This document shows, piece after piece, positions 45,271-53,514 of a stretch of 64,000 nucleotides of DNA. Made by a program: the position numbers and the translations under genes. This DNA is from Solirubrum puertoriconensis. Its GTDB lineage: Bacteria; Bacteroidota; Bacteroidia; Cytophagales; Hymenobacteraceae. The notes beneath the pieces are model-generated. The model worked only from the letters and a program-made list of their open reading frames with translations. It was not told the DNA's origin and searched no databases. How positions within the stretch are numbered: the stretch's first letter is position 1; each line of letters starts with the position of its first letter. Location of the stretch: positions 62,003-126,002 of the forward strand of contig NZ_LNAL01000006.1 of assembly GCF_001483135.1 (NCBI RefSeq), given 5' to 3'.

Positions 45271-45636
45271 TTAAGAGCCCGATGCCAAGTTTACGGCTGT
45301 GGCTTTGGCTTCTTCGGCTTTGGGGCCGGCAAAATGCTCTTGCACGGTGGCGTTAAACAAGTTCAGCCAACGCCCCGAGTGCGGCCCGGCAAACGACAGC
45401 CCGGCTTCTTGGGCAGGAGCCTCGGCTGCAGGAGTCGGCTTCGAGCCCAGCAGTTTGGAGCTCCAGAAATCGTACATCGAGAACAGGTGCTGCGGCCAGT
45501 ACACGCGGGCCACGGCATTGAACACCGGGCTCAGAACCTCATCGTGATTAACCTTCTCGCAAAAGCAATCCACAAGCGTCTTAATGTCGGCTTCGCGGGT
45601 GATGTCGGTGAGGGCAGAAGTCGGAACTGTTTTCAT
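45271..45636 (-). CDS. Truncated haemoglobin-like protein, shortened and degenerate
   Basis: 121 residues. It is a clear paralogue of the globin at 45892: ITREADIKTLVDCFCEKVNH, VYWPQHLFSMYDFWSSKLLG and NLFNATVQEHFAGPKAEEAK. The middle (PTPAAEAPAQEAGLSFAGPH) is replaced relative to the full copy, and the C-terminal helix stops at NLASGS, about 12 residues short. The proximal-helix HFRRW of the full copy reads HSGRW. Haem binding is therefore uncertain. A perfect 16-bp palindrome lies about 60-75 bases upstream. It could be a decaying duplicate or a specialised small globin. Confidence 0.65.
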   Translation of the reverse strand: MKTVPTSALTDITREADIKTLVDCFCEKVNHDEVLSPVFNAVARVYWPQHLFSMYDFWSSKLLGSKPTPAAEAPAQEAGLSFAGPHSGRWLNLFNATVQEHFAGPKAEEAKATAVNLASGS

Positions 45637-45697
45637 AGAACGAGGTAACTAGGGGCTCGAAATACGGTGGAGGTTGGGCGCAGGTTGGGCGAAATTA

Positions 45698-45713
45698 GTG
45701 CAAACGTTTGCAC
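45698..45713. promoter_or_regulatory. 16-bp perfect palindrome upstream of the short globin gene
   Basis: GTGCAAACGTTTGCAC. The central AAACGTTT with flanking GC is the look of a LacI/PurR-type operator. On the reverse strand it abuts CTAATTTCG, a near -7 box, so it could act as an operator on the globin promoter. Confidence 0.5.
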
Positions 45714-45851
45714 GTTGAGTTAAGCCTATAGTATTTAGTTGATAATCAATACTAAAAAATGCACTTGTTGAGGTAGGAGCGGTGCTTTACCGCCAAAGAA
45801 AAGCAGCAGTATTCGGCACTGCCTAGGTAGGCACGAAGGTGTAACAAACCA

Positions 45852-45886
45852 CGGGCCCCGCACCAAGTACTTTGGTGCGGGGCCCG
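45852..45886. terminator. Hairpin after the full-length globin gene
   Basis: A 15-bp perfect stem (CGGGCCCCGCACCAA and its complement) with a 5-base loop lies 6 bases past the globin stop on the reverse strand. There is no T tract. Confidence 0.7.
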
Positions 45887-45891
45887 CGGCA

Positions 45892-46305
45892 TTATAGGAT
45901 CGAAAGCGGCGAGTTGGCAGTCTTCATTTTGTACTCGAACATGGAAGCAATGTTCAGGGCCTTTGCTTTGGCTTCCTCGGCTTTGGGTCCGGCGAAGTTC
46001 TCCTGCACAGTGGCGTAAAACAGCTGCAGCCAGCGCCGGAAATGCTCGCCCTCAATGGGCAGCGGCAGGTGCTTCGGAAAGGGGCGGCCTTTATAGCGCA
46101 TGGTGCCAAACAGCACCGAGCTCCAGAAATCGTACATGGTGGGCAGGTGCTTGGCCCAGTGCACCTGCGCAATCTGGTTGAACACCGGACCTAGGAGCTC
46201 ATCCTGATTGACCTTGTCGTAGAACGTGTCAACCAGCTTCTGAATGTCGGCTTCGGTGGTGATATCGGGAAGGGCGGCGGCAGCAGGGGTGGTGGGGCTC
46301 GGCAT
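45892..46305 (-). CDS. Group III truncated haemoglobin
   Basis: 137 residues from MPSPTTPAAAALPDITTEAD. Small haem protein that binds oxygen or nitric oxide, often linked to microaerobic life. Family features: VDTFYDKVNQDELLGPVFNQ, VHWAKHLPTMYDFWSSVLFG, TMRYKGRPFPKHLPLPIEGE, and the proximal histidine in H-F-RRWLQLFYATVQENF. The C-terminal helix ends KALNIASMFEYKM. It is 43 bases downstream of a four-helix membrane protein on the same strand, probably in one operon. The long N-terminal extension to 46407 is rejected as it overlaps that neighbour. Confidence 0.9.
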   Translation of the reverse strand: MPSPTTPAAAALPDITTEADIQKLVDTFYDKVNQDELLGPVFNQIAQVHWAKHLPTMYDFWSSVLFGTMRYKGRPFPKHLPLPIEGEHFRRWLQLFYATVQENFAGPKAEEAKAKALNIASMFEYKMKTANSPLSIL

Positions 46306-46348
46306 AGAGCGGAAAGCTAAAGCGGGCAGTGCCCGGCGGAAAAGCAAG

Positions 46349-46834
46349 TTAAGCGGTAACGCGGCGGTGGTCTTCGCGCCGGCGGGCCATGCGCATAGCC
46401 CAGCCAAAAGCCATGCTACCGCTGGTGAATAGGGTGAGCAGTTTAAGGGCCTCCAGTACTACATAGGTAAGGTGCTGGGAGTTCGGCGGGTTGGGAGAGC
46501 CGGCCAGCAGAGCGGCGGCCCGAACATCGAGAGCTGGTAACAGCCACAGCGTTTGGGCAAGCAAAATGGTTACTGCGGTGAGCAGCGTCAGCCAAATGCG
46601 CGAGGGCACACCCAGCAGGCCAGCGCTGAGCAGGGCCACTAAGCTTAGCGCCAGCTCGGCTTTGTTGAGCGCATGAAATACAATGCGGCCAATGCCTACG
46701 CCCAGCACTACCGTGATGTTGGGGGCCGTGAACTTCAGCGGGGCCTCCATAAAGGAAATAGCCGCCACCATGCCGGCCCACACGAACAAGGCCAGTACCA
46801 GCAGCAGCGAGAGAGTATGATGAGAAGGGCGCAT
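46349..46834 (-). CDS. Four-helix membrane protein (DUF4149-like)
   Basis: 161 residues from MRPSHHTLSLLLVLALFVWA. Four predicted membrane segments: LLLVLALFVWAGMVAAISFM, VVLGVGIGRIVFHALN-type, LALSLVALLSAGLLGVP with LTLLTAVTILLAQTLWLLPA, and LKLLTLFTSGSMAFGWAM. The GxGIGRxVFxxLNKAE and SFMEAPLKF motifs resemble DUF4149/TMEM205-like proteins. The frame continues upstream through repeat copy A, but a TACCTTTC box near 46845 favours the start at 46834. It is co-transcribed with the truncated haemoglobin by position. Confidence 0.7.
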   Translation of the reverse strand: MRPSHHTLSLLLVLALFVWAGMVAAISFMEAPLKFTAPNITVVLGVGIGRIVFHALNKAELALSLVALLSAGLLGVPSRIWLTLLTAVTILLAQTLWLLPALDVRAAALLAGSPNPPNSQHLTYVVLEALKLLTLFTSGSMAFGWAMRMARRREDHRRVTA

Positions 46835-46872
46835 AACTCGAAAGGTAGCGAGCGTAAAGAGGGCGTTGAGCA

Positions 46873-46972
46873 GTAGCGTGGGTTTTGGCCCGCGTTTGCA
46901 TAAACTGTGTCGTTGAACCGGGAACGTACCAACAAAGTCGTTCGAGCAAACGCGGGCTAAAGCCCACGCTAC
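46873..46972. repeat. REP-like repeat, copy A
   Basis: 100 bases. The left end GTAGCGTGGGTTTTGGCCCG and the right end, whose complement begins GTAGCGTGGGCT, are inverted copies. Each contains its own palindrome. The centre is related to that of copy C (TTGAACCGGG, GTCGTTC). It lies between the ccoI promoter and the DUF4149-like gene. Confidence 0.85.
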
Positions 46973-47022
46973 AGGCAGCCGGAACAACAGCTCAAAAGTC
47001 CGGCTTGGTTCGCGCCGGAGTG

Positions 47023-47089
47023 CTGACTAGTATCAGCCCAAGCGCCTGATTTTCGTCATCTTTTGCCCTAGGTAAGCAGGGGAAATTTG
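47023..47089 (+). promoter_or_regulatory. Tandem Fnr-like sites and promoter of ccoI
   Basis: Site 1 TGAC-TAGT-ATCA (47024-47035); site 2 TGAT-TTTC-GTCA (47047-47058), 23 bases from the first. Then ATCTTTT and, 17 bases later, GAAATTTG (47082-47089). It matches the ccoNO promoter in sequence and every spacing. Site 2 is centred near -41.5 (class II position) and site 1 near -64.5. Confidence 0.8.
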
Positions 47090-49542
47090 TGCAGCCACCA
47101 GAGCTGACCAACCGCGTGAACATCACCGCTGCCCATACCCATACCCACACGGCTTGCACCCACTGCGGCGACGACTGCCCCGAGCAGCCCGTTGTGCTGC
47201 ACGACAAGCCGTTTTGCTGCCAGGGCTGCAAGGCCGTGTACGAACTGCTCGAGGCCAACAACCTCTGCACCTACTACTCGCTATCGGAGGAGCACCCCGG
47301 CCAGAAAGTAAAGGAAGTGGAGCTGCCCGGCCGCTTCGATTACCTCGACGAGGAATCGGTGCAGGCGCAGCTGCTCAGCTTCCACTCCGATAAGCTGGCC
47401 CGCCTCACGCTTACGCTGCCGCAAATGCATTGCGCTTCGTGCATTTACCTACTCGAGAACCTGTACAAGCTCAACCCCGGCGTGTCGGAGTCGCGGGTGA
47501 ACTTCTTGCGCAAGGAAATCAGCATCAGCTACGTGCCGTCGGAAACCTCGCTGAAGGAGGTGGTGAAACTGTTAACGGCCCTAGGTTACGAGCCCCAAAT
47601 TACGCTGGCCGAGCTGGGCGCGCAGCCCAACCACGGCTCGCGTGCCATTTACTACAAGCTGGGCTTGGCGGGCTTTTGCTTCGGCAACGTAATGCTGCTG
47701 GCTTTCCCCGATTACCTCTCCTTCACCGACGAGCTGGCCCGCGAGTTCGGCCGCTTCTTCGGTTACATCAGCTTGGTGCTGGCGTTGCCGGTGCTGCTCT
47801 ACAGCGCGCAGGATTTTTACCGCTCGGCGTGGGCGGGTATTCGGCAGCGGTACATCAACCTCGACTTCCCGATTAGCCTAGGTCTGACGGCGCTGTTCGG
47901 CGTAAGCACCTATGAAATTCTGTCGGGCACCGGTCCGGGCTACCTCGATTCATTTACGGGCCTCGTGTTCTTTATGCTGATTGGCAAGTGGGTGCAGCAG
48001 CGCACTTACGAAGCCCTGCGCTTCGACCGCGACTTCACCTCGTACTTTCCCGTTGCCGTTACGCTGCTCACCAAAGAAGGGGAGAAGTCGGTTTCGGTAA
48101 AGGACCTGCAAGTGGGCCACCGCATTGTGGTGCGTAACCAGGAGGTAATTCCGGCCGATGCCATGCTGATGCGCGGCACCGGGCAAATCGACTACTCGTT
48201 TGTGTCGGGCGAGAGCGTGCCGGTGGCCAAAGTAGCCGGCGAAGTGGTGTACGCCGGCGGCCGGCAAGTAGGCGAAGCCGTGGAGCTGGAGGTAGTGCGC
48301 GAGGTGTCGCAGGGCTACCTCACCCAACTCTGGAACAACCCCGCCTTTCAAAAAGCTGAAAAGCAGACGCTCGAAACCTACGCCAACAAAGTGGGCCGCT
48401 ACTTTGTAGGAGCCACGCTGCTCATTGCCGCCGGCGCTATTGCCTACTGGCTGCCCCGCAACCAGCACATGATGTGGCGCGCTTTTACCTCGGTGCTGGT
48501 TATTGCCTGCCCGTGCGCATTGTCGCTGGCTACGCCGTTTGCCCTAGGTAGCGCCCTCACGGCGTTTGGCCGCCGCAAGTTCTTTCTGAAGAACTCGGCC
48601 GTGGCCGAAATTCTAGGTCGGGCCACCACCATTGTGTTCGACAAGACGGGTACCCTCACCGACGTAAAGCAATCGGCGGTGGAGTACCTAGGGCCCACGC
48701 TTACGCTGCGCGAGCAGCAAGCCGTAGCGGCCGTGGTGCGCCAATCAACGCACCCGCTTAGCCAGCGCTTAGCGCAGGAACTACCCCAAAGCTCCTTTGC
48801 GGTAGTTGATTTTCTGGAAGTGCCCGGGCAAGGCCTGCGCGGTACCGTTGATGGCCTGGTGGTGAAGGTGGGTTCGGCGGCGTTCGTGGGCGCCGCGCCG
48901 GTAGCACCGCAAGCGTCGGGAACCTCCGACAACATGCAGTCGCGGGTGTACGTGAGCCTCGATAACGACCTAGGCGGCTGCTACATGTTCCGGAACGTGT
49001 ACCGCCAAAACTTGCGCGAGGTACTCGCCGACCTAGGCAAGCGCTACCGCCTGGCCGTGCTCTCGGGCGACAACGATACCGAGCAGGAGCGCTTGCGCGA
49101 GCTGTTCGGCCCGAAAGCCGAGCTGCGCTTCCGCCAGACCCCGCAAAACAAGCTCGACTACATTGCCGAGCTCAAGCGCCAGGGCGACACGGTGATTATG
49201 ATCGGCGACGGGCTGAACGACGCCGGTGCGCTGCAGCAAGCCGATGCCGGCATTGCCCTCACCGATACGCTCAGCAACTTCTCGCCCGCCTGCGACGCCA
49301 TCCTCGACGCCAGCAGCTTCGGGCAGCTCAACACCTTCCTCAAGTTCACGCAGGACTGCCTGCAAGTGGTGCTGGGCACGTTCGTTCTCTCTTTCATCTA
49401 CAACGGCATTGGCCTGGGCTTGGCGGTGCAGGGCAAGTTCACGCCCATTGTATCGGCCATTCTCATGCCCATCAGCTCGCTCAGCGTGATGCTGTTTGCC
49501 ACGCTGCTGGTGCGCCTCGCCGCCTACCAACGAAAACTCTAA
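47089..49542 (+). CDS. ccoI: Heavy-metal P-type ATPase, CcoI/FixI type
   Basis: Copper-exporting P1B ATPase required to load copper into cbb3 oxidase. 817 residues if it starts at the GTG at 47089. The N-terminus carries a cysteine-rich module (CTHCGDDCP, DKPFCCQGCKAVYELL) and an HMA domain with M114-H-C115-xx-C118. The core has the CPC ion site (C474-P-C476 in VIACPCALSLATPFALG), the phosphorylated Asp518 in FDKTGTLTD, MIGDGLNDAGAL, and a C-terminal membrane pair. No ATG is available near the start. The first base of GTG 47089 is the last base of the -7 box, so GTG 47116 (VNITAAHTHTH) may be the true start. ccoS follows after 14 bases. Confidence 0.93.
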   Translation: MQPPELTNRVNITAAHTHTHTACTHCGDDCPEQPVVLHDKPFCCQGCKAVYELLEANNLCTYYSLSEEHPGQKVKEVELPGRFDYLDEESVQAQLLSFHSDKLARLTLTLPQMHCASCIYLLENLYKLNPGVSESRVNFLRKEISISYVPSETSLKEVVKLLTALGYEPQITLAELGAQPNHGSRAIYYKLGLAGFCFGNVMLLAFPDYLSFTDELAREFGRFFGYISLVLALPVLLYSAQDFYRSAWAGIRQRYINLDFPISLGLTALFGVSTYEILSGTGPGYLDSFTGLVFFMLIGKWVQQRTYEALRFDRDFTSYFPVAVTLLTKEGEKSVSVKDLQVGHRIVVRNQEVIPADAMLMRGTGQIDYSFVSGESVPVAKVAGEVVYAGGRQVGEAVELEVVREVSQGYLTQLWNNPAFQKAEKQTLETYANKVGRYFVGATLLIAAGAIAYWLPRNQHMMWRAFTSVLVIACPCALSLATPFALGSALTAFGRRKFFLKNSAVAEILGRATTIVFDKTGTLTDVKQSAVEYLGPTLTLREQQAVAAVVRQSTHPLSQRLAQELPQSSFAVVDFLEVPGQGLRGTVDGLVVKVGSAAFVGAAPVAPQASGTSDNMQSRVYVSLDNDLGGCYMFRNVYRQNLREVLADLGKRYRLAVLSGDNDTEQERLRELFGPKAELRFRQTPQNKLDYIAELKRQGDTVIMIGDGLNDAGALQQADAGIALTDTLSNFSPACDAILDASSFGQLNTFLKFTQDCLQVVLGTFVLSFIYNGIGLGLAVQGKFTPIVSAILMPISSLSVMLFATLLVRLAAYQRKL

Positions 49543-49556
49543 TCCTTCCCTGAGTC

Positions 49557-49727
49557 ATGGAAATCATCTTCGGCCTTATCACCTTTTCGCTTACCGTTGC
49601 CGTGCTGTTCCTGCTGGCCTTCGTGTGGGCCGTGCGCAGCCACCAGTACGACGATACCTACACACCCGCCGTGCGCATGCTGTTTGAAGACAACGAAACG
49701 CAAGCCCCAACGGAGCAGCCGCAATAA
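49557..49727 (+). CDS. ccoS: cbb3 oxidase maturation protein CcoS
   Basis: 56 residues, a standard CcoS length. Read directly from the sequence: MEIIFGLITFSLTVAVLFLL, AFVWAVRSHQYDDTYTPAVR, MLFEDNETQAPTEQPQ. One N-terminal membrane helix and the family's W-A-x-R-S-x-Q-Y-D-D motif are present. CcoS is needed for haem and copper insertion into CcoN. It lies 14 bases after ccoI, in the usual ccoI-ccoS order. REP-like copy B begins 38 bases after its stop. Confidence 0.92.
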   Translation: MEIIFGLITFSLTVAVLFLLAFVWAVRSHQYDDTYTPAVRMLFEDNETQAPTEQPQ

Positions 49728-49765
49728 TTTGAAGTTAGCACAACTGTAGCGCAGTGTAATGCGGT

Positions 49766-49865
49766 GTAGCGCGGGCTTCAGCCCGCGTTTGCGTGAACGA
49801 TTGGTGCCGCGCAGATCTGGCCACACGATTACGTTCGGGCAAAAGCGGGCTGAAGTCCGCGCTAC
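49766..49865. repeat. REP-like repeat, copy B
   Basis: 100 bases, GTAGCGCGGGCTTCAGCCCG at the left and GCGGGCTGAAGTCCGCGCTAC-type end at the right (complement starts GTAGCGCGGACT). The last five bases GCTAC include the stop codon of the RAYT gene on the reverse strand. Confidence 0.9.
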
Positions 49866-50467
49866 AGGTCGCGCCAGTAGGAGTAAGGCCACTTTTGCCA
49901 ATCGGCTACCAGCCCGGCTTTCACGGGGTTTTCCAGCACATAGGCAATTATGCGCTGCATCTCCTCGCCGTTGCGCACCACGTGGTCGTAGCTTTCGGGC
50001 TGCCAAAAAGCGCCTTCGCGGCCTAGCAGCAGGTTTGCTTGTCGGGCGGTTCGGCCTTTTAGTTCTCGCAGGGTTTGTATCAGAGGCGGTGCTTGTTCGG
50101 GTACATGCACCAGCAAATGCACGTGGTTCGGCATCAGGCAGTAGCATATTAGATCGTAGCTCCTGCTATCGAAGTGATGTATAGCGGTGCGTACCGTCTC
50201 GGCTATATCGGGCCGTTGCAACCACAACGGGCCGGTGGGTGCCTGATCGAGCATTTGATCAAAATGCTTGAAGTAGCGCTTGCGTCGGACGGATGATTCC
50301 TCCGCATCAGAGCGCTTTTCTACCTGCTCCACGCGTTGCAACTGCGCGCGCAAGCTCTCCACCACCGTGCGGGGTAACGTGCCTGCTAACCGAAACGTGA
50401 TGAATATGGATTCGCCGGGTGGCAGGCGGTGCGGGAGGTTGCGTTCGTAATGCGCGGTGTTATTCAC
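49862..50467 (-). CDS. REP-associated tyrosine transposase (RAYT, Y1/HUH type)
   Basis: 201 residues from a GTG start. Single-strand DNA nuclease of the Y1 class, related to IS200/IS605 TnpA; RAYTs nick and move REP elements. The HUH motif is L111-M-P-N-H115-V-H117-LLV, and the catalytic tyrosine is Tyr160 in WQPESYDHVVRNGEEM, followed by the RAYT hallmark IIAYVLENPVKAGLV and W-PYSYW. It is bracketed on both sides by repeat copies: copy B overlaps its stop codon and copy C starts 6 bases before its start. With no second IS gene and no target duplication visible, this is a domesticated REP/RAYT arrangement, not a classical insertion sequence. Confidence 0.93.
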   Translation of the reverse strand: MNNTAHYERNLPHRLPPGESIFITFRLAGTLPRTVVESLRAQLQRVEQVEKRSDAEESSVRRKRYFKHFDQMLDQAPTGPLWLQRPDIAETVRTAIHHFDSRSYDLICYCLMPNHVHLLVHVPEQAPPLIQTLRELKGRTARQANLLLGREGAFWQPESYDHVVRNGEEMQRIIAYVLENPVKAGLVADWQKWPYSYWRDL

Positions 50468-50473
50468 GAAGAT

Positions 50474-50575
50474 GTAGCGCGGGCTTTAGCCCGCTTTTGC
50501 TAGCACAATTACCGTTGAACGGCAAAACGTCCCCACAAGGTCGTTCACGCAAACGCGGGCTAAAGCCCGCGCTAC
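50474..50575. repeat. REP-like repeat, copy C
   Basis: 102 bases. The left end GTAGCGCGGGCTTTAGCCCG and right end CGGGCTAAAGCCCGCGCTAC are near-perfect inverted copies. The centre resembles copy A. It sits between the RAYT start and the glycosidase stop. Confidence 0.9.
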
Positions 50576-50603
50576 TGCCGTTCTGTTTGGTTACGCGTTT
50601 GTT

Positions 50604-53354
50604 TTACCGCACTCGCGTCAGGCGCAGCTGGTCGAGCATGGCTTGGTTTACCTCGCCGTTCATGTTCTCGTTGGCCCGCTCGAAGGTGAGCGTGAGTGTA
50701 TGCGTGCCTTTGCTGAGCTGCGCCATCACAGGATTAGAGTAACCCCAATCCGACCACTCACCAACCCCGCGCTGCGGCAGCACCACGGTACCTAGCTGGC
50801 GCACGCCGTTGCGCAGCGTGCGAATTGCGCACTTGTTGCTGGTGTTGATGGGGCCATTGCCGTTGGCGTAGCGGAAGTCGATGGCGTACACGCCATCGGC
50901 GGGTACCTGCACGCGCACGGCTACGCGGCGGTTCTGCGTTTTGCTGATTTCGATGAACCCTTTGCCTGCGAAGCCTTTGTAGGGCAACTTGGCTGCCGGT
51001 GCCGAGGCCTCGAGCTCGTAGCTGCGGCGAAACTTGTCACCCTCAATGGCCAGCGGCTCACTGGCGAAACTCTCGTGGCCGGCCGCATCCACGGCTAGTA
51101 CCTGGTACTCGGTATAGGCAGTAGGGGCGGGTACGGCAAAATCCGTATCGGTAGTGCGGGCGGCGAACTGTCCGTTGCGTAGTACTTGGTAAGCTTTGGC
51201 ACCCGCCACGGCTGGCCAGCTAAGGCGGCCGCTGCGGTAGCTTACGGCGGGCGTCATGGGCGAGATGTGGTGCGGCACTTTGTTTTGGGCGGCCGCGCTA
51301 GGTGCCTCGTTGGCCAACTCGATGCGGATGTTGTGCGTGCCCGTGAGCGTAGCCAGCAGGGTGGCCTCGGGCAGAGGCTGGCCATCCATGGTAATGCTGC
51401 GGATGGTGCGGCCGTAGCCAGTCATCTCCACATTCAGCACCGCTTGGCGGTACTTGAAGTTGGTAAGCCGGCGGGTGCCTTGCAGCACTTGCGGCACAAA
51501 CGGCCGGAACACCAGTTTATCGGCCTGAAAATCCATGCCGAACAGGCCTTTGTACACCAACCCTAGGTTGCCCGAGAGGCTCCAAAGCATAACGCTGCTG
51601 TTTACCTGCGTGCCGGCGAAGTCGCCGTTCGAGGCCACGAAGTTCTCCTTGTTGGTAACGAACAGGGCCGCGGGGCGCGTTACGGCCGCTATGCTCTCCA
51701 TGAGCGCGGTTTCGTTGCCTGCTTTGGCGGCGGCCAGGCCCCAGTAGCTCTGCACAAAGGGCCACACGGCGTTGTTGTGGTAGGGCGGAATGCCGGCAAT
51801 TTGCGGGTAGATGCACGGAATGCCGTACGCCATTACGGGCGTGCGCTGTACCACAGTGGTCTGGCGCTCGGTCGGCGCTACATCAAATAGCACGCTTAGG
51901 GCAGCACCTAGGGCTTCAGCCCGCGGCGACACCGTCTTGTAGGTGCGGCCGTACAGGTATTGACCGTAATAGCCCTTTTCTGCCTGCCACAGGTGCTCGT
52001 TTATGCCCCCGCGAATGCGCTCGGCCAATTTGCTGAAGCGCATGGGGTCGCCATCTTCTTTAAGCAGCCGGGCCATGTGCGAGAGCACCGTGTTGGCTTG
52101 CGCGTGCACGGCATTGGTGCCTAGGTTCTCCGATTCATAAATGTCGGCGGGCTGCATCCACTTGGGATAGGTTTGCTCGCGCCAGTCCAGGAACGACGAT
52201 TCGCCGCGCACCAAGCCGGTTTGTGCGTCGTAGGCGTTCGGCACGTCGTCCTCGATGGACTTTTTGATAATGTGGTACACCTTGCGCAGCCAGGCTTCGT
52301 CGCCGGTAGTCAGGTAAATTTCCCAGGCGGCCACGGCCCAAATCATGCGGTCGGTAGAGCAGGGGTAGGCGCCGCCCGTACCGGTGTCCTGAATGATGCG
52401 GCCATCGGGCGTAACCTTGCGCATGAGACTGGTTTTGGCCACTTCAGGCTGCAGCAAAGCCTGCGAGAGAATGATGCTGTAGCTAATGTCGCGCGTCCAG
52501 ACACCAGCCCACTCCTGGCCCGTGCGGAAGGTGCCGTCGGGCTCCACGGCGCGTTTGGCTTCTTCGATGCTGAGGTTGTAAACGGCATCGAGCAGCGGGT
52601 AATCCGATTGGTACTGCGGAAACCCCGACACGTCGAGGCTCTGCTTCCACTGCTTGGCGGTGGTTTTGGCATCGGAGTGGGCGTTCAGCACCACCGTGGT
52701 TTCGTAAATGCCGTCGCCGTCAGGGTCTTTCAGCTCCAGTTGCGGCTTGTTGATGAGGTTGTCGAAGTCCCAGCTGAGCGGCGTGGTGTTGCCGGCTACG
52801 TGCACGTGCTTTAGGTCGTCTTTGTAAAGCTTCTGGCCGTTGTAAAGCTGGTAGTAGCCTTGCTTCTGAAAGGCCGCCAGCACGGGGCGCATGTCTACCC
52901 GAATCTTCAGCGGGGTGTTTGGGGCTAGGTAGGTGTTGGCCGGCACGGGCGTTTTGTCCACGTACTGCTGCCCAAACACAATCACTGGCGTTTCGAGCGC
53001 GGCGCCGCCCGCCTTAGGTAGGGCCACAAACACGTGGTCTTGGCCGGGCTGCATCTCGTTGTCTTTGCCGTTGAGGCTGAACTTGAAGCTCACCTGCGGG
53101 CTCTGGAATTCGTTGGCCGGGCTCTGGTAGTTCGATGCCAGTTCGGTGCGCGACACCGCCCTCGCCACGTGCTTGCCCTGCACCACCGAGTCGGGGTAGA
53201 GCGCGTACGTCTCCGATTGCCAAATGGGCTGGGCCGGTGCAGGCACCAACGCATTAGATGAAGCAGAGGAAGAGGTAGTTACTTTCGGCATGTGGCACGA
53301 ACCCAGCAGACCTAGGGCCAGCAAAAAGTGCGGAGGACAGAAACGGTGGCGCAT
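50604..53354 (-). CDS. Six-hairpin glycosidase-like lipoprotein with C-terminal carbohydrate-binding module
   Basis: 916 residues from MRHRFCPPHFLLALGLLGSC, lipid-anchor Cys20. An N-terminal beta-domain (~30-230) contains DPDGDGIYETTVVLNAHSDA. The alpha/alpha six-barrel core (~245-600) shows EWAGVWTRDISYSIILSQAL, STDRMIWAVAAWEIYLTTGD, GESSFLDWREQTYPKWM and PPYHNNAVWPFVQSYWGLAA, like trehalase/GH63-type or alpha-L-rhamnosidase-type enzymes. Next come a small beta-domain and an FN3-like segment (~730-790; SYRSGRLSWPAVAGAKAYQV). The C-terminal ~130 residues (YELEASAPAAKLPYKGFAGK, QVPADGVYAIDFRYANGNGP, TLTLTFERANENMNGEVNQA) look like a CBM6/CBM35-type module. Likely degrades an alpha-linked glycan at the cell surface; the substrate is not clear. 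Confidence 0.75.
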   Translation of the reverse strand: MRHRFCPPHFLLALGLLGSCHMPKVTTSSSASSNALVPAPAQPIWQSETYALYPDSVVQGKHVARAVSRTELASNYQSPANEFQSPQVSFKFSLNGKDNEMQPGQDHVFVALPKAGGAALETPVIVFGQQYVDKTPVPANTYLAPNTPLKIRVDMRPVLAAFQKQGYYQLYNGQKLYKDDLKHVHVAGNTTPLSWDFDNLINKPQLELKDPDGDGIYETTVVLNAHSDAKTTAKQWKQSLDVSGFPQYQSDYPLLDAVYNLSIEEAKRAVEPDGTFRTGQEWAGVWTRDISYSIILSQALLQPEVAKTSLMRKVTPDGRIIQDTGTGGAYPCSTDRMIWAVAAWEIYLTTGDEAWLRKVYHIIKKSIEDDVPNAYDAQTGLVRGESSFLDWREQTYPKWMQPADIYESENLGTNAVHAQANTVLSHMARLLKEDGDPMRFSKLAERIRGGINEHLWQAEKGYYGQYLYGRTYKTVSPRAEALGAALSVLFDVAPTERQTTVVQRTPVMAYGIPCIYPQIAGIPPYHNNAVWPFVQSYWGLAAAKAGNETALMESIAAVTRPAALFVTNKENFVASNGDFAGTQVNSSVMLWSLSGNLGLVYKGLFGMDFQADKLVFRPFVPQVLQGTRRLTNFKYRQAVLNVEMTGYGRTIRSITMDGQPLPEATLLATLTGTHNIRIELANEAPSAAAQNKVPHHISPMTPAVSYRSGRLSWPAVAGAKAYQVLRNGQFAARTTDTDFAVPAPTAYTEYQVLAVDAAGHESFASEPLAIEGDKFRRSYELEASAPAAKLPYKGFAGKGFIEISKTQNRRVAVRVQVPADGVYAIDFRYANGNGPINTSNKCAIRTLRNGVRQLGTVVLPQRGVGEWSDWGYSNPVMAQLSKGTHTLTLTFERANENMNGEVNQAMLDQLRLTRVR

Positions 53355-53514
53355 AAAGGCAAAGTAACGTGCTTTTAAGGCGCGCAGCTGCGGTATACGG
53401 CGGCCGGCCAACGGGGCCAAGCATAGCCTGGCGAGCAGGTAGCTGGGGCACCCAAGCCGGTAGCGTTGCACAACCGCTATTTTTGGCTGCTCCTACGCCC
53501 TTCAGCCCGCCCGT

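Noticed and set aside
45738-45751. TTGATAATCAA as another Fnr box upstream of the short globin
   Set aside because: The half sites are separated by one base rather than four, so the geometry does not fit an Fnr dimer.
46349-47000. Extended N-terminus of the DUF4149-like protein through repeat A
   Set aside because: The extension translates the repeat itself; a promoter-like box and the membrane start favour 46834.
49759-50184. Forward open frame covering repeat B and part of RAYT
   Set aside because: It is antisense to the well-supported RAYT gene and crosses the repeat.
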